From NCBI GenBank assembly GCA_009780585.1, contig WQZS01000018.1, forward strand, positions 1 through 64,000: DNA of 64,000 nt, written 5' to 3'. Origin of the DNA: Defluviitaleaceae bacterium. GTDB taxonomy: Bacteria; Bacillota; Clostridia; Lachnospirales; WQUN01. The number at the start of each line of letters is the position of its first letter. Position 1 is the stretch's first letter. Of this stretch, positions 36,589 through 45,125 are shown piece by piece. The notes beneath the pieces are model-generated. The model did not search any database. It saw nothing but the letters and a program-made list of their open reading frames with translations, and was not told where the DNA came from. The position numbers were made by a program, and so were the translations under genes.

Positions 36589-38787
36589 TTAATTCACCCG
36601 TACGCGGTCGCCGACGCTGACCGCCCGATTGCTTGACGATATGATTTGGCTGCCGCGGTCAATCGGGCCCGTGACGGATACCGTATGGTCGTCGGAAGCG
36701 ATGACGTTGACGTTGATCCGCTCCACCACGTTTTGCAAGCCGAGGACGGTGTTCCGTTGGCCTACGGTATATACAAAGTATCCGGCGTTGTCCGAACGGA
36801 GGGCCGAAATCGGTACACTCATGTCGTAACTGCCTCGGCTCAGGACGATCTGTGCGTCGATCCGCTGCCCCACGCCCCAATCATTACCGGGGAGAGTGAT
36901 TGTAACCGTAACCCGATCGTTTTCGTCGGGCGCGGAGATAGCTGATACGACCCCCGTCACGGTGGGGGTAAAGAATAGATTGCCGCCCCCCGTCGTCACT
37001 TCGCTTTGGCTCCCGACGGAAAGCCTTTGCGCATCCCTTTGGCTGACTTGCATTTGCGCCTCAAACCCGCCCTCTGTGTCCCTTAGGGTGGCAAGGGGGG
37101 CTTTTGCCGTTACGGAGCCTTTTTCCGTTACCGTTGCCGCCACACCGTTTCTTTCCGCGAATATGATACCCTCCGCCAGTATCAACACGTCCAATAATTC
37201 GACGATGGCTTCCTTATCGGCGATGTCCAACGCCAGCGTTACCGCAGTAATATTGCTTTGTGCTGTTGATTCGTTGCGCTGGTGAACGTTACGTTGATGG
37301 GTGAACTCCGCCGAAGCGAGTGAAGCGGCGGCATCCTCCACACGCCGCGCCGCCGTTCGGCGGTTATCGTTCGCCCGGGTGACCGCCGTTTGCAACGCGG
37401 TTTGCGCGCGTTCCACTTCCGTGTCTAAGGATTGGGACGTATCCTCCAATCGGCGTTCCGCCGCCAATAGGTTGTCACGGGCGCGGGATTCTGCCGCATC
37501 CAATCCTTTTTGCGCTTGCTCTATCAGGTTTTGCCGGGCTTGCATCAAGTTATGTTCCGCGTCTTCCAGCCTTCGCGCCGCGTTTTGCTTGTTTTCCGCC
37601 GCACGAGCCTGCGCGGTTTCCAACGCCGCTTCCGCACGGTCGATATCGCTTTGACGGCCCTCGAGGGAGTTTTGCTGTGCTTGCGACAGGCTCACCTGCG
37701 CGTCCTCCAGCTTGCGTGATGCGGTAAAGAGGCTTTCCTGCATCGCGGCTTTCGCCGAATCATAAACGGCTTGCCTTTGGTTTATTTCCGTTATGGCTGA
37801 CGCGATCACAAAAGGGTCTTGCGGTATTTGCAACAATAGGATTTGGTATATGATCAGCGCGTCCTGTAAATGCCCGAAGGCCGTTTCCACGGCGGCTTCC
37901 CCGCTCGCCCGCGTACCTTCGAAGTCCTCGCGCGCGCGTTGGTAATTGCGTTGGGCGTTGTCGATCGCGTTGCGTTCAGAAACTGGTGGGTTGAGCCTTC
38001 GCGCTTGCCTTAACGCCTCCTGCGCTTCATTCACGTCATATTCGCCCTGTGCTACGGCGGCTTCGTAATCTTCCAACACGCGGGCGTGGTTGCGCAAAGC
38101 GGATTGTACGGCGTTGTCATCCCATTCTTCATAGGGCGTGGATAACAATTGATCCAAGACCTCTTGAGCTTCGGAAATTTCGTTCCTGCCTTGTTCGGCG
38201 GCCGCCATATAATCTTCCAACGCGCGGGCATGGTTGCGTATGGCCGTTTGGTTATTCCCGTTTTCGTTTAATAACAATTCCAACGCTTCCTTCGCGGCAT
38301 CGATATCTTCTTCGCCTTCATGGATCGCGGAGGCATAATCCTCCCGTGCCCGAGCCAGCGTACGCCGCGCGTTTTCCAAGGCGCTTGCGTCCAGGGGTTC
38401 GGTATATTCGTGCCGTTCAAAGTCAAAGCGCATTTGGTCAAGCCGCGCGTTTTCACGGATACGCATCACGGATAGTTCATCCAAGCAAAAACGCGCGACC
38501 GCGTCGCCGATAAGTACCTCCTGCCCTACCCCGATGAAGATTTCTTCAATTGTCAATCCTTCAAGCGCGGTAATTTCGATGGATCCCATCGGCATTACCG
38601 TAGCGGTGCCGTTGATCGCTTCGATGATTTCGCCCCTTGCGGGTATTGATACCGTAACCCTCGCCAAGGTCGCACCGCTCGTACCGCGCGCCACCAGCGT
38701 AAAAATAAGCATAAACGCCAAGAATTTGAATATATTGCCCGCGGCGCGGCGTTGTTTGGGATCGGTATTTTTTAACAGATTTTTCAT
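36589..38787 (-). CDS. Membrane fusion protein (HlyD/MacA-like efflux adaptor) with tandem coiled-coil repeats
   Basis: The 732-aa protein has an N-terminal membrane anchor (about 20-38), a first lipoyl half (GEIIEAINGTATVMPMGSIE), then a very long alpha-helical hairpin (about 110-540). A second lipoyl part (VTEKGSVTAKAPLATL) and beta-barrel domains (about 545-732) follow. The helical region contains repeats of about 47-53 residues with ALRNHARVLEDYxAAxxQGExDxxEAQExL. Ordinary MFPs are 350-450 aa, so the hairpin is about twice normal length. It sits between CUT1 permease genes and a MacB-like permease in one operon. It may span the thick Gram-positive wall or link permeases to an extracellular partner. 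Confidence 0.82.
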   Translation of the reverse strand: MKNLLKNTDPKQRRAAGNIFKFLAFMLIFTLVARGTSGATLARVTVSIPARGEIIEAINGTATVMPMGSIEITALEGLTIEEIFIGVGQEVLIGDAVARFCLDELSVMRIRENARLDQMRFDFERHEYTEPLDASALENARRTLARAREDYASAIHEGEEDIDAAKEALELLLNENGNNQTAIRNHARALEDYMAAAEQGRNEISEAQEVLDQLLSTPYEEWDDNAVQSALRNHARVLEDYEAAVAQGEYDVNEAQEALRQARRLNPPVSERNAIDNAQRNYQRAREDFEGTRASGEAAVETAFGHLQDALIIYQILLLQIPQDPFVIASAITEINQRQAVYDSAKAAMQESLFTASRKLEDAQVSLSQAQQNSLEGRQSDIDRAEAALETAQARAAENKQNAARRLEDAEHNLMQARQNLIEQAQKGLDAAESRARDNLLAAERRLEDTSQSLDTEVERAQTALQTAVTRANDNRRTAARRVEDAAASLASAEFTHQRNVHQRNESTAQSNITAVTLALDIADKEAIVELLDVLILAEGIIFAERNGVAATVTEKGSVTAKAPLATLRDTEGGFEAQMQVSQRDAQRLSVGSQSEVTTGGGNLFFTPTVTGVVSAISAPDENDRVTVTITLPGNDWGVGQRIDAQIVLSRGSYDMSVPISALRSDNAGYFVYTVGQRNTVLGLQNVVERINVNVIASDDHTVSVTGPIDRGSQIISSSNRAVSVGDRVRVN

Positions 38788-38793
38788 ATACAG

Positions 38794-39642
38794 CTACTCC
38801 TTGATTCCGGCGGATTGGATGCCTAATTCCAGGTATTTTTGGCCGAAGAAGAAAAACAGCGCGGCCGGTATCAGCATTAACAGTGAGGCTGCCATGGCAA
38901 CCCCCAATTCCTCCGACACGATTTGCGGCAGGAACAACGAAAGTGGCCATGACGCGGGGTCATTCAAAAAGGTCATGGGTTGCTCGATCGCGCCCCAGGT
39001 TTCCAAAAAGCCCAGCACCAAAGCCGCGAGGATACCGGGTACGCCCAACGGAAGCCCGACGTACGCGAAGGTACGCAACCGCCCCGCCCCGTCGATGTTA
39101 GCCGCTTCCATGAGCGCCCGCGGCACCGCGTCGAAGGCCCTCATCATGATAAAGACCGGGAACGCCGAAAACGCGAAGGGTAGAATTACGGCCCACACAT
39201 TGCCCATTAATCCCAAGCGGTCAATCACCAAATAATTGGGTACCATCGTTACCTGGAATGGCATGAGCATAAGCGAGATGTAAACCGTAGCTGCGACCTT
39301 GCGTCCGCGGAAACGGAAGCGGCTCAACGCCCACGCCGCGGGTGCGCCCAAAATTAATTGGCCGACAACCGAGGGTATGACGATCCTGAACGTATTCCAA
39401 AACATCGTGAAGAATTGCGGCATGTCCAAGAGAAGCGAGACCATGGGTTGCAACGTCGGCCACGACGGGAGGATCGGCCAAACGGATTGTCCCTCCGCGG
39501 AGGTGAGCGCGGGGCCGATCGTGATGCGCAGCTCATCCAGCGGCATCAGCGAACCCATCACCATAAACCACAACGGCCATACCACCAAAAACGCCAGCGT
39601 AATTAAGGGAACGCATTTTATGCAAAACCTAATCTTTTTCAT
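38794..39642 (-). CDS. CUT1-type ABC permease, MalG-like
   Basis: The 282-aa permease has six predicted membrane segments and the EAA loop MEAANIDGAGRLRTFAYVGLP (about residues 185-205, quoted in part). It ends in the typical KYLELGIQSAGIKE-like tail of CUT1 permeases. It overlaps the upstream permease by 14 bases and stops 6 bases before the membrane fusion protein start. The family imports oligosaccharides, glycerol-3-phosphate and similar solutes; the ligand here is unknown. Confidence 0.9.
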   Translation of the reverse strand: MKKIRFCIKCVPLITLAFLVVWPLWFMVMGSLMPLDELRITIGPALTSAEGQSVWPILPSWPTLQPMVSLLLDMPQFFTMFWNTFRIVIPSVVGQLILGAPAAWALSRFRFRGRKVAATVYISLMLMPFQVTMVPNYLVIDRLGLMGNVWAVILPFAFSAFPVFIMMRAFDAVPRALMEAANIDGAGRLRTFAYVGLPLGVPGILAALVLGFLETWGAIEQPMTFLNDPASWPLSLFLPQIVSEELGVAMAASLLMLIPAALFFFFGQKYLELGIQSAGIKE

Positions 39643-40528
39643 CCAGGAATCCCCGCATAACCAAGATAATCAAAAGCAACGCGACACCCAGCATCGTAGC
39701 CGCCGCGCTCAATCGGCTGATGTCCAGGTTCATAAACCAATTGTTGAACAAATGCTGCAGCAGGTACATGGAATCATTCGGATACGCCCCCGCCACCAAA
39801 TACGCCTCCCGAAAGACGCGGAAGCTGTTAAGCAGCGAAAGGATCGATACGACCCCGACCGTAGGCAGTAGGCACGGCAGGGTCACGTACCGAAAGGTTT
39901 GCAACGCGTTTGCGCCGTCCGCATGAGCGGCTTCGTACAGCGTTTCGGATATGCCGTCCAAGCCCGCCAGCCACAGGATCATGTTGTAACCGTTGTTCTT
40001 CCACAAGTAGGTAAATACCAGCACCCAAAACGCCGCACCCGAATCCATGAACGCTACGGGCTCCAGTCCTACATGCGCCAAAACCGTATTGGCGAGTCCG
40101 TTTTCGTTGAACAACGCCTGCCACAACAACACGATGCTCGCCACGGGCACAGCCATGGGTAATAAAAACGTGGTCTTAAAAAACCTGCCCAACGGCTTAA
40201 TCGAGCGGAGCAAAAGCGCCGTACCCAAGCTCACAGCCATTAGGAGCGGGATACAGACGGCTGCGAACTTCAAGGTATTCGCAGCCGCCAGCCGAAAGGC
40301 TTGGTTATTGAAAACGGATATATAGCTTTCCAAGCCTATAAAATTCACGCCGCGTACGTCGTAGAAGCCCCTGCGTACCGTATCGATCAACGGCAGCAGG
40401 AAGAAGACCGATATCCCGCCAAAACTCGGCGCAAGGAACGCGACAGCCGCAGGGCCGTCCCCCTTACGAACGTTCCGCCAGATAATTGCGAATGCTTTGC
40501 TCAATTTCCCGCACGGCCCCTTCCACAT
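39629..40528 (-). CDS. CUT1-type ABC permease, MalF-like
   Basis: The frame stays open to 40636, but the extra N-terminus is read inside the solute-binding protein gene. The ATG at 40528 with AAGGCAGG just upstream is a plausible start (299 aa); a TTG at 40504 is the alternative. The first membrane segment begins at AVAFLAPSF, followed by five more. The EAA loop is YEAAHADGANALQTFRYVTLP-like (quoted in part). The start lies within the 3' end of the binding-protein gene by about 65 bases. It forms a heterodimer with the following MalG-like permease. Confidence 0.85.
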   Translation of the reverse strand: MWKGPCGKLSKAFAIIWRNVRKGDGPAAVAFLAPSFGGISVFFLLPLIDTVRRGFYDVRGVNFIGLESYISVFNNQAFRLAAANTLKFAAVCIPLLMAVSLGTALLLRSIKPLGRFFKTTFLLPMAVPVASIVLLWQALFNENGLANTVLAHVGLEPVAFMDSGAAFWVLVFTYLWKNNGYNMILWLAGLDGISETLYEAAHADGANALQTFRYVTLPCLLPTVGVVSILSLLNSFRVFREAYLVAGAYPNDSMYLLQHLFNNWFMNLDISRLSAAATMLGVALLLIILVMRGFLDEKD

Positions 40529-42722
40529 CCAACCTGCCTTGACATAACCGCTCCACCGTTTCCCAAACCATGCCGCGCAGAGTCGTTTCGATGTTCGCCG
40601 GCGTATTGAGCCGGGCGATAAGCGCATCCATATCAAACCCGAACAGCGTCATGTTACGTTCCCGCATCATTTCATTAATCAGATTGATTTGCGCGGCGAT
40701 GCCCGAACGCGTAACCGGCAGGCCCAAGCCGTGGTTGATTTGCTGGACTTGGACCGACAACAGGGTTTCGATGAATGCGGCCGCGAAATCGGGGTTGGCT
40801 GTATCGGCGGAAATACCCGCGAGTGTGGACGGGATCCACGCACCCGGTGCCAGTCCCGGGAAGGGTTCGATATACGCGTCCCCATCCCCGCGGTCCATCA
40901 TCGTATGCAGTAACGAAAGGTTCGTAACGGCGAACGCGCCCATGTTCGTTGATTGGAGCATATAAGTCACCAGCGAAGCGGGTACCGTATTCACCCTTCC
41001 GCCGCCGCCAAAGGATAGGAAGGACGACCCGGCCATCATTTCGTTTGTATCCGTCAAGCCGTACATATCGCTGATCGCCTTGGTTGCCTCCAGGAAGGCA
41101 CGCAGCATATCGGAATCCAATCGGTTGCCGTCAACGATCGCGGGGGCGTTGGCTTGCCACATAATGTCGAACAACTCCCGTAAATCACCGAAATGCAGTT
41201 GGGCGCGTTCTTCCTTGGGTACACCGCCGAGCATCCCTTCCCCGCTTATCAACGGGGTGGCGGGGTTTCCGTTTATCACGCTGTCCGCCAACGCGGCAAG
41301 CGTGCGTACAGCGTTTAATTCGCTCCTATCCCCCAGCAACGCGGGAATCATGAATTGCGTGGGTATCACATGTAATCGACCGTTGTCCGTATACGGCGCC
41401 AGCAGGTTTTGATAGATGCCGCTTACGTCCACCCTGCCCGTCAAATCGAGCAGCATACCCCTGTTCGCATAGCTTTCGACGGGGGTACCGTCCAATATGA
41501 GTATGTCAGGCCCCCTGCCGCTTAATAAACGGGTATTTAACGTACGGATCGCGTCGGACACGGATACGGCATTGTCGCCGGATAACGCGATTTCATAGGT
41601 AATGCAAGCATCAGGATGTAAACGCCATATTTTCGTTATCGCGGCGCGTACCGTTTCGTTATCCTCCAATGACCAAATGCTTATGGTCTTTTCGGGGTTG
41701 ACATGTGCGTCATGGTCCCACGTGTATCGGAACAATCGATTATACTGGCCATGTATCAATACGTTTACGATGATGCAGCCGTCAGCGATTTCCTGCATGG
41801 CCGCGGCCGTACCCGAAGCGGAGCCGAACGTAAACGCCGTGCCGTCCAAGAATGTATCGATATGACCGTCCGACGTATGGCGCAGGATGCTGTGTCCTTG
41901 CAAGGTGAAGACATCCCCGTTGTTGTTCGCGCCCAGCGTACCCGACGTTTCCAAATCGGATATCAGGTTTCCCGTGGCGATGTCGTGGATCGCCGCCGTT
42001 TGCCCGAACATGCCGCCTAAGGAAATATTGTTGCCGCCGGAGCTAATGCCACCGCCCGCGATATTCCCCGACACCCGAACCTCCGACGTTCGGACCTCCG
42101 TTTGGTTCCCCGTCGCTCCCGAGCTTTGCCCATGCGTTATGTTGTTCATTCCCGAGGGATTTTCTCGCATAAACCTTGTGAGCCAATCCACGTTGTAATT
42201 AAACAAAACCCGTTGGTCATCCAACAATTGTATCAACGATACGTTGTGGCTGTCCCCATCGGCAATCGCATCGTCGATTTCCGCAACCGGGAAATGCTCC
42301 GTCGTACCGTCCTGGGATAATTTTGTCATGCCGTAACCTTGTAAATACAACAGCAACCTTCCGTCGGGGAGCAACGCCGCGGATTGCACGTCCGTAAAAC
42401 GGTCGTCGCTTGCGCCCGGACCGGGCGATTGTGTCCATGTCACGCCCTTATCGCCGCTGTCATACCGGGTACGCAGCCCTTCGTCGAACGCCACCAACGT
42501 ACCGTCCCGCGCTACCAAGCTGATAATCCGCCCTTCGATGGGAGGGGTTATATCAACCTCGACATACCGCCCCGACCGTTCCCCTCCTGCTTCAACCCCT
42601 CTTGACTCCCCTCTTTCCGCTTCCCCGTTAGTACCGTTCCCTCTTTCACCGTTCCCGTCGCAAGCGGTTGCAAGCAACAACAACCCCGCCGCGCAAACAA
42701 AACAAACGAACCACTTCTTCAT
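40464..42722 (-). CDS. Large solute-binding lipoprotein with N-terminal propeller-like region
   Basis: The ATG at 42722 has GGAGG 6 bases upstream and gives a clean lipoprotein signal (LLLLATACDG, Cys about 20). The in-frame start at 42995 would cross the promoter region. The 752-aa protein is far longer than a normal family 1 binding protein (about 400-480). Residues about 45-345 have BNR/propeller-like strands, for example YDSGDKGVTWTQSPG with SAALLPDGRLLLYLQGYG, and repeated blade-like segments. Residues about 350-752 look like a solute-binding protein (DILILDGTPVESYANRGMLLDLT; APGAWIPSTLAGISADTANP). It starts the operon containing both CUT1 permeases. The added domain could bind a polymer before release to the receptor lobe. 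Confidence 0.8.
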   Translation of the reverse strand: MKKWFVCFVCAAGLLLLATACDGNGERGNGTNGEAERGESRGVEAGGERSGRYVEVDITPPIEGRIISLVARDGTLVAFDEGLRTRYDSGDKGVTWTQSPGPGASDDRFTDVQSAALLPDGRLLLYLQGYGMTKLSQDGTTEHFPVAEIDDAIADGDSHNVSLIQLLDDQRVLFNYNVDWLTRFMRENPSGMNNITHGQSSGATGNQTEVRTSEVRVSGNIAGGGISSGGNNISLGGMFGQTAAIHDIATGNLISDLETSGTLGANNNGDVFTLQGHSILRHTSDGHIDTFLDGTAFTFGSASGTAAAMQEIADGCIIVNVLIHGQYNRLFRYTWDHDAHVNPEKTISIWSLEDNETVRAAITKIWRLHPDACITYEIALSGDNAVSVSDAIRTLNTRLLSGRGPDILILDGTPVESYANRGMLLDLTGRVDVSGIYQNLLAPYTDNGRLHVIPTQFMIPALLGDRSELNAVRTLAALADSVINGNPATPLISGEGMLGGVPKEERAQLHFGDLRELFDIMWQANAPAIVDGNRLDSDMLRAFLEATKAISDMYGLTDTNEMMAGSSFLSFGGGGRVNTVPASLVTYMLQSTNMGAFAVTNLSLLHTMMDRGDGDAYIEPFPGLAPGAWIPSTLAGISADTANPDFAAAFIETLLSVQVQQINHGLGLPVTRSGIAAQINLINEMMRERNMTLFGFDMDALIARLNTPANIETTLRGMVWETVERLCQGRLDVEGAVREIEQSIRNYLAERS

Positions 42723-42754
42723 ACATGACCTCCGTTGATTTGATTTTCCAGCGG

Positions 42755-42760
42755 AGTATA
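42755..42760 (-). promoter_or_regulatory. Candidate -10 of the binding-protein/permease/MFP operon
   Basis: TATACT on the minus strand lies 33 bases before the start codon of the 752-aa binding protein. There is no good -35. The first TTGGRACAA repeat (42770) lies where a -35 would be. This fits an activator-dependent promoter, which is inferred. Confidence 0.45.
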
Positions 42761-42769
42761 CAAACGCAA

Positions 42770-42813
42770 TTGGGACAAAATCAGCCTTTATTTGGAACAA
42801 AATTGGAACAACC
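42770..42813. promoter_or_regulatory. Three direct repeats, probable OmpR-type regulator binding array
   Basis: TTGGGACAAAAT (42770), TTGGAACAAAAT (42792) and TTGGAACAACC (42803) are direct repeats with start-to-start spacing of 22 and 11 bases, so all three face the same side of the helix. OmpR/PhoB-family regulators bind direct repeats at 11-bp steps. The array lies between the response-regulator gene and the divergent transport operon, about 24-67 bases upstream of the regulator's -10. Confidence 0.65.
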
Positions 42814-42833
42814 GCGAAACACGGCGGCAAGGA

Positions 42834-42842
42834 TGCTATAAT
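42834..42842 (+). promoter_or_regulatory. Extended -10 promoter of the response-regulator/kinase pair
   Basis: TGCTATAAT (42834-42842) is an extended -10 with a perfect TATAAT hexamer, 21 bases before the response-regulator ATG. No -35 hexamer is visible at 16-18 bases. The direct-repeat array upstream suggests regulator-assisted initiation. Confidence 0.6.
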
Positions 42843-42863
42843 CCGTACGGGAGGTCGCAGACA

Positions 42864-43556
42864 ATGAATCGATTGATTTATATCGCCGAGGACGAAAAGA
42901 ACATCCGCCGTCTCATCCAATCCTATTTGGAAAAAGAAGGCTATATTGTGACGGCCTTTGAAAACGGGGACCAATTGTATGAAGCGTTCTTGCAAAAGAG
43001 TTGTGACTTGCTGATCCTCGACATCATGATGCCGGGAAATAATGGGTTGATCATATGTACAAAATTAAGGGCGATTTCGAATGTTCCTATCATCATGCTG
43101 ACAGCCCGCGATACGGATGAGGATTATATCTCCGGCATAACCCTGGGGAGCGACGATTACTTTACCAAGCCCTTCAGCCCCGCGAAGCTGCTCATGCGCG
43201 TCAAGGCCATGTTCCGCAGGATCGAGATGGATACGCAAACCAAGGAAGAAACGATCGCCTTCGCGGATATCACCATCCATATGGATCAATTAACCGCCTA
43301 TTGCAAGGGAAACCGCTTGGGGCTTACGAACACGGAGTTCAACTTATTAGCCTATCTGTTGGCGAACAAGGAAAAAGCCGTGTCAAGGAACGAATTACTC
43401 AACAGGATTTGGGGGTTCGGGAATATCGTGGAAACCCGCGCCACAGACGCTACCGTCAAGCGCCTGCGCAGGAAGCTGTCGGATATGGACAGCGAAGTTT
43501 TCATCGAAACGGTGTGGGGGTATGGATTTAGGATACGGTCCGGATCGGAGGCATGA
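42864..43556 (+). CDS. OmpR/PhoB-family response regulator
   Basis: The ATG at 42864 has GGGAGGT 9 bases upstream and is chosen over the one at 42792, which would lie within the direct-repeat array. The 230-aa protein has a REC domain with phospho-Asp D53 (LILDIMMPG), switch Thr T80 and Lys K102. A winged-helix DNA-binding domain (about 135-228) follows, with the recognition region DATVKRLRRKLSDMDSEVF and the wing TVWGYGFRI. The kinase gene starts directly after its stop codon. It is transcribed divergently from the binding-protein/permease/MFP operon and is the likely regulator of that operon and of itself. Confidence 0.94.
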   Translation: MNRLIYIAEDEKNIRRLIQSYLEKEGYIVTAFENGDQLYEAFLQKSCDLLILDIMMPGNNGLIICTKLRAISNVPIIMLTARDTDEDYISGITLGSDDYFTKPFSPAKLLMRVKAMFRRIEMDTQTKEETIAFADITIHMDQLTAYCKGNRLGLTNTEFNLLAYLLANKEKAVSRNELLNRIWGFGNIVETRATDATVKRLRRKLSDMDSEVFIETVWGYGFRIRSGSEA

Positions 43557-45125
43557 ATGAAGAGCTTTACACAGAAGTTGATCCTGTACTGCACCGGGGT
43601 TATTTCTATCGGTTTTTTCGTCGTCTATATCCTGTTCAACGCGATGGTGGGCTCCTATATCCGCGCGGAGGCCGAACGGGAACTCAACTTGGGGGTAATG
43701 GACGCGGAGAGCATAACCCAACGCCTTTACCATGCCATGACCGAAATTGAATTTGACGGGGAATCCGAAAATGAGGACATTTTGGTTCATGGTGAAATCA
43801 CGCAGGGTATAACCATCACGTCCGGTATTAGGGCAAGTGAGAGCTACCCCCTAAACGATATACCGATATCAAGCGTTATACGGGTATCACCCTACGATGG
43901 TTTCCACATTTCCAGCCTTTCCGTCAGCCTCGGGCACGCATATACCTTTCTTCCCATGCGTCAATCTATCATCAATACGGGTACGATCATGATAGACGCC
44001 GATATGGGTGAAATCATCATGCCCTCGCTCGAGTTCCTGCCCGATAACCAAATCGCGCAGATCGAGTTCCTTTCTATGTATTACATGGATAACCGCGGCC
44101 TTTTCGCAAACGGGGGAATGGTCATCGCGACCGACGCGGACAGCACCCATTATATGCGCGCGATAAACCAAACCATGGGCGGCGAATCCATTTCCATACT
44201 GCTTTATACGGATATCAGTTCCGCTATCGCCTTCATGAACAGCATGAACAGCCGATTGATCCTGCTCCTGGTTTTATCCGGACTCGCAAGCCTGACGATC
44301 GCCGCGTTTATGTCCATGCGCTTTAAGAAAGCGATCAACCGCCTCTGCCGGCATGCGGAAACGATCGGTCACGGCGAATTCGACAAAACGGCGGGTATAT
44401 TCCATGACTCGGAATTTACCCGCCTATCAAACAGCATGGATGAAATGTCCAACATGCTCAAAACCTACGAGGGCAACCAAAAACAATTCTTCCAAAACGC
44501 CTCCCACGAGTTGCGTACCCCGCTTATGTCCATCCAAGGTTATGCCGAAGGCATCATCGACGGCATCTTCGATAAAGACGAAGCGGCGGAAATCATCCTG
44601 TCCGAAGGGCAAAAAATGACGGGCTTGGTGGGTGAACTCCTTTTCCTGTCCCGCATGGACAGCCATCTTGAAAAATCTCCCGCGGTTTCACCCATCAATA
44701 TCCGCGATTTATTATCCGAATGTGCCGAACAGATAAAACCCATCGCCGCGAACGCGAATAAAACCATAGCACTAAGTGAAATTCCGTCAAAAGCGACGAT
44801 TACGGGTGACAGGGAAAAATTGATATGCGCTATAACAAACGTATTATCCAACGCGGTACGCCACGCGAAAAGCGATATAACACTTGATTGCGTTATAAAC
44901 GAAAATACCCTCAAAGTCGAGGTATGCGACGACGGGGACGGGATAGACACCGCCGACCTACCCCGCTTGTTTGAACGTTTTTACAAAGGCAGGGACGGGA
45001 ACGCCGGATTGGGGCTTGCCATCAGCAAGGAGATTATAAAGAACCACGGAGGGGACATTACCGCCGGAAATAAACCGGAAGGTGGAGCCGTATTTATGAT
45101 TAAATTGCCGTTTATTCCTTCATAA
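43557..45125 (+). CDS. Membrane sensor histidine kinase, partner of the OmpR-type regulator
   Basis: The 522-aa kinase begins immediately after the regulator stop (GGAGGC close before the ATG). TM1 (about 8-30), an extracellular sensor (about 35-220, no clear named family) and TM2 (about 225-247) are followed by a HAMP domain. HisKA has ASHELRTPL (His about 317). The HATPase has ITNVLSNAVRHAK, DDGDGIDTADLPRLFERFYKG-like G1 (quoted in part) and GLGLAISKEI. The 3' end overlaps the convergent hybrid kinase by 14 bases. Confidence 0.93.
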   Translation: MKSFTQKLILYCTGVISIGFFVVYILFNAMVGSYIRAEAERELNLGVMDAESITQRLYHAMTEIEFDGESENEDILVHGEITQGITITSGIRASESYPLNDIPISSVIRVSPYDGFHISSLSVSLGHAYTFLPMRQSIINTGTIMIDADMGEIIMPSLEFLPDNQIAQIEFLSMYYMDNRGLFANGGMVIATDADSTHYMRAINQTMGGESISILLYTDISSAIAFMNSMNSRLILLLVLSGLASLTIAAFMSMRFKKAINRLCRHAETIGHGEFDKTAGIFHDSEFTRLSNSMDEMSNMLKTYEGNQKQFFQNASHELRTPLMSIQGYAEGIIDGIFDKDEAAEIILSEGQKMTGLVGELLFLSRMDSHLEKSPAVSPINIRDLLSECAEQIKPIAANANKTIALSEIPSKATITGDREKLICAITNVLSNAVRHAKSDITLDCVINENTLKVEVCDDGDGIDTADLPRLFERFYKGRDGNAGLGLAISKEIIKNHGGDITAGNKPEGGAVFMIKLPFIPS

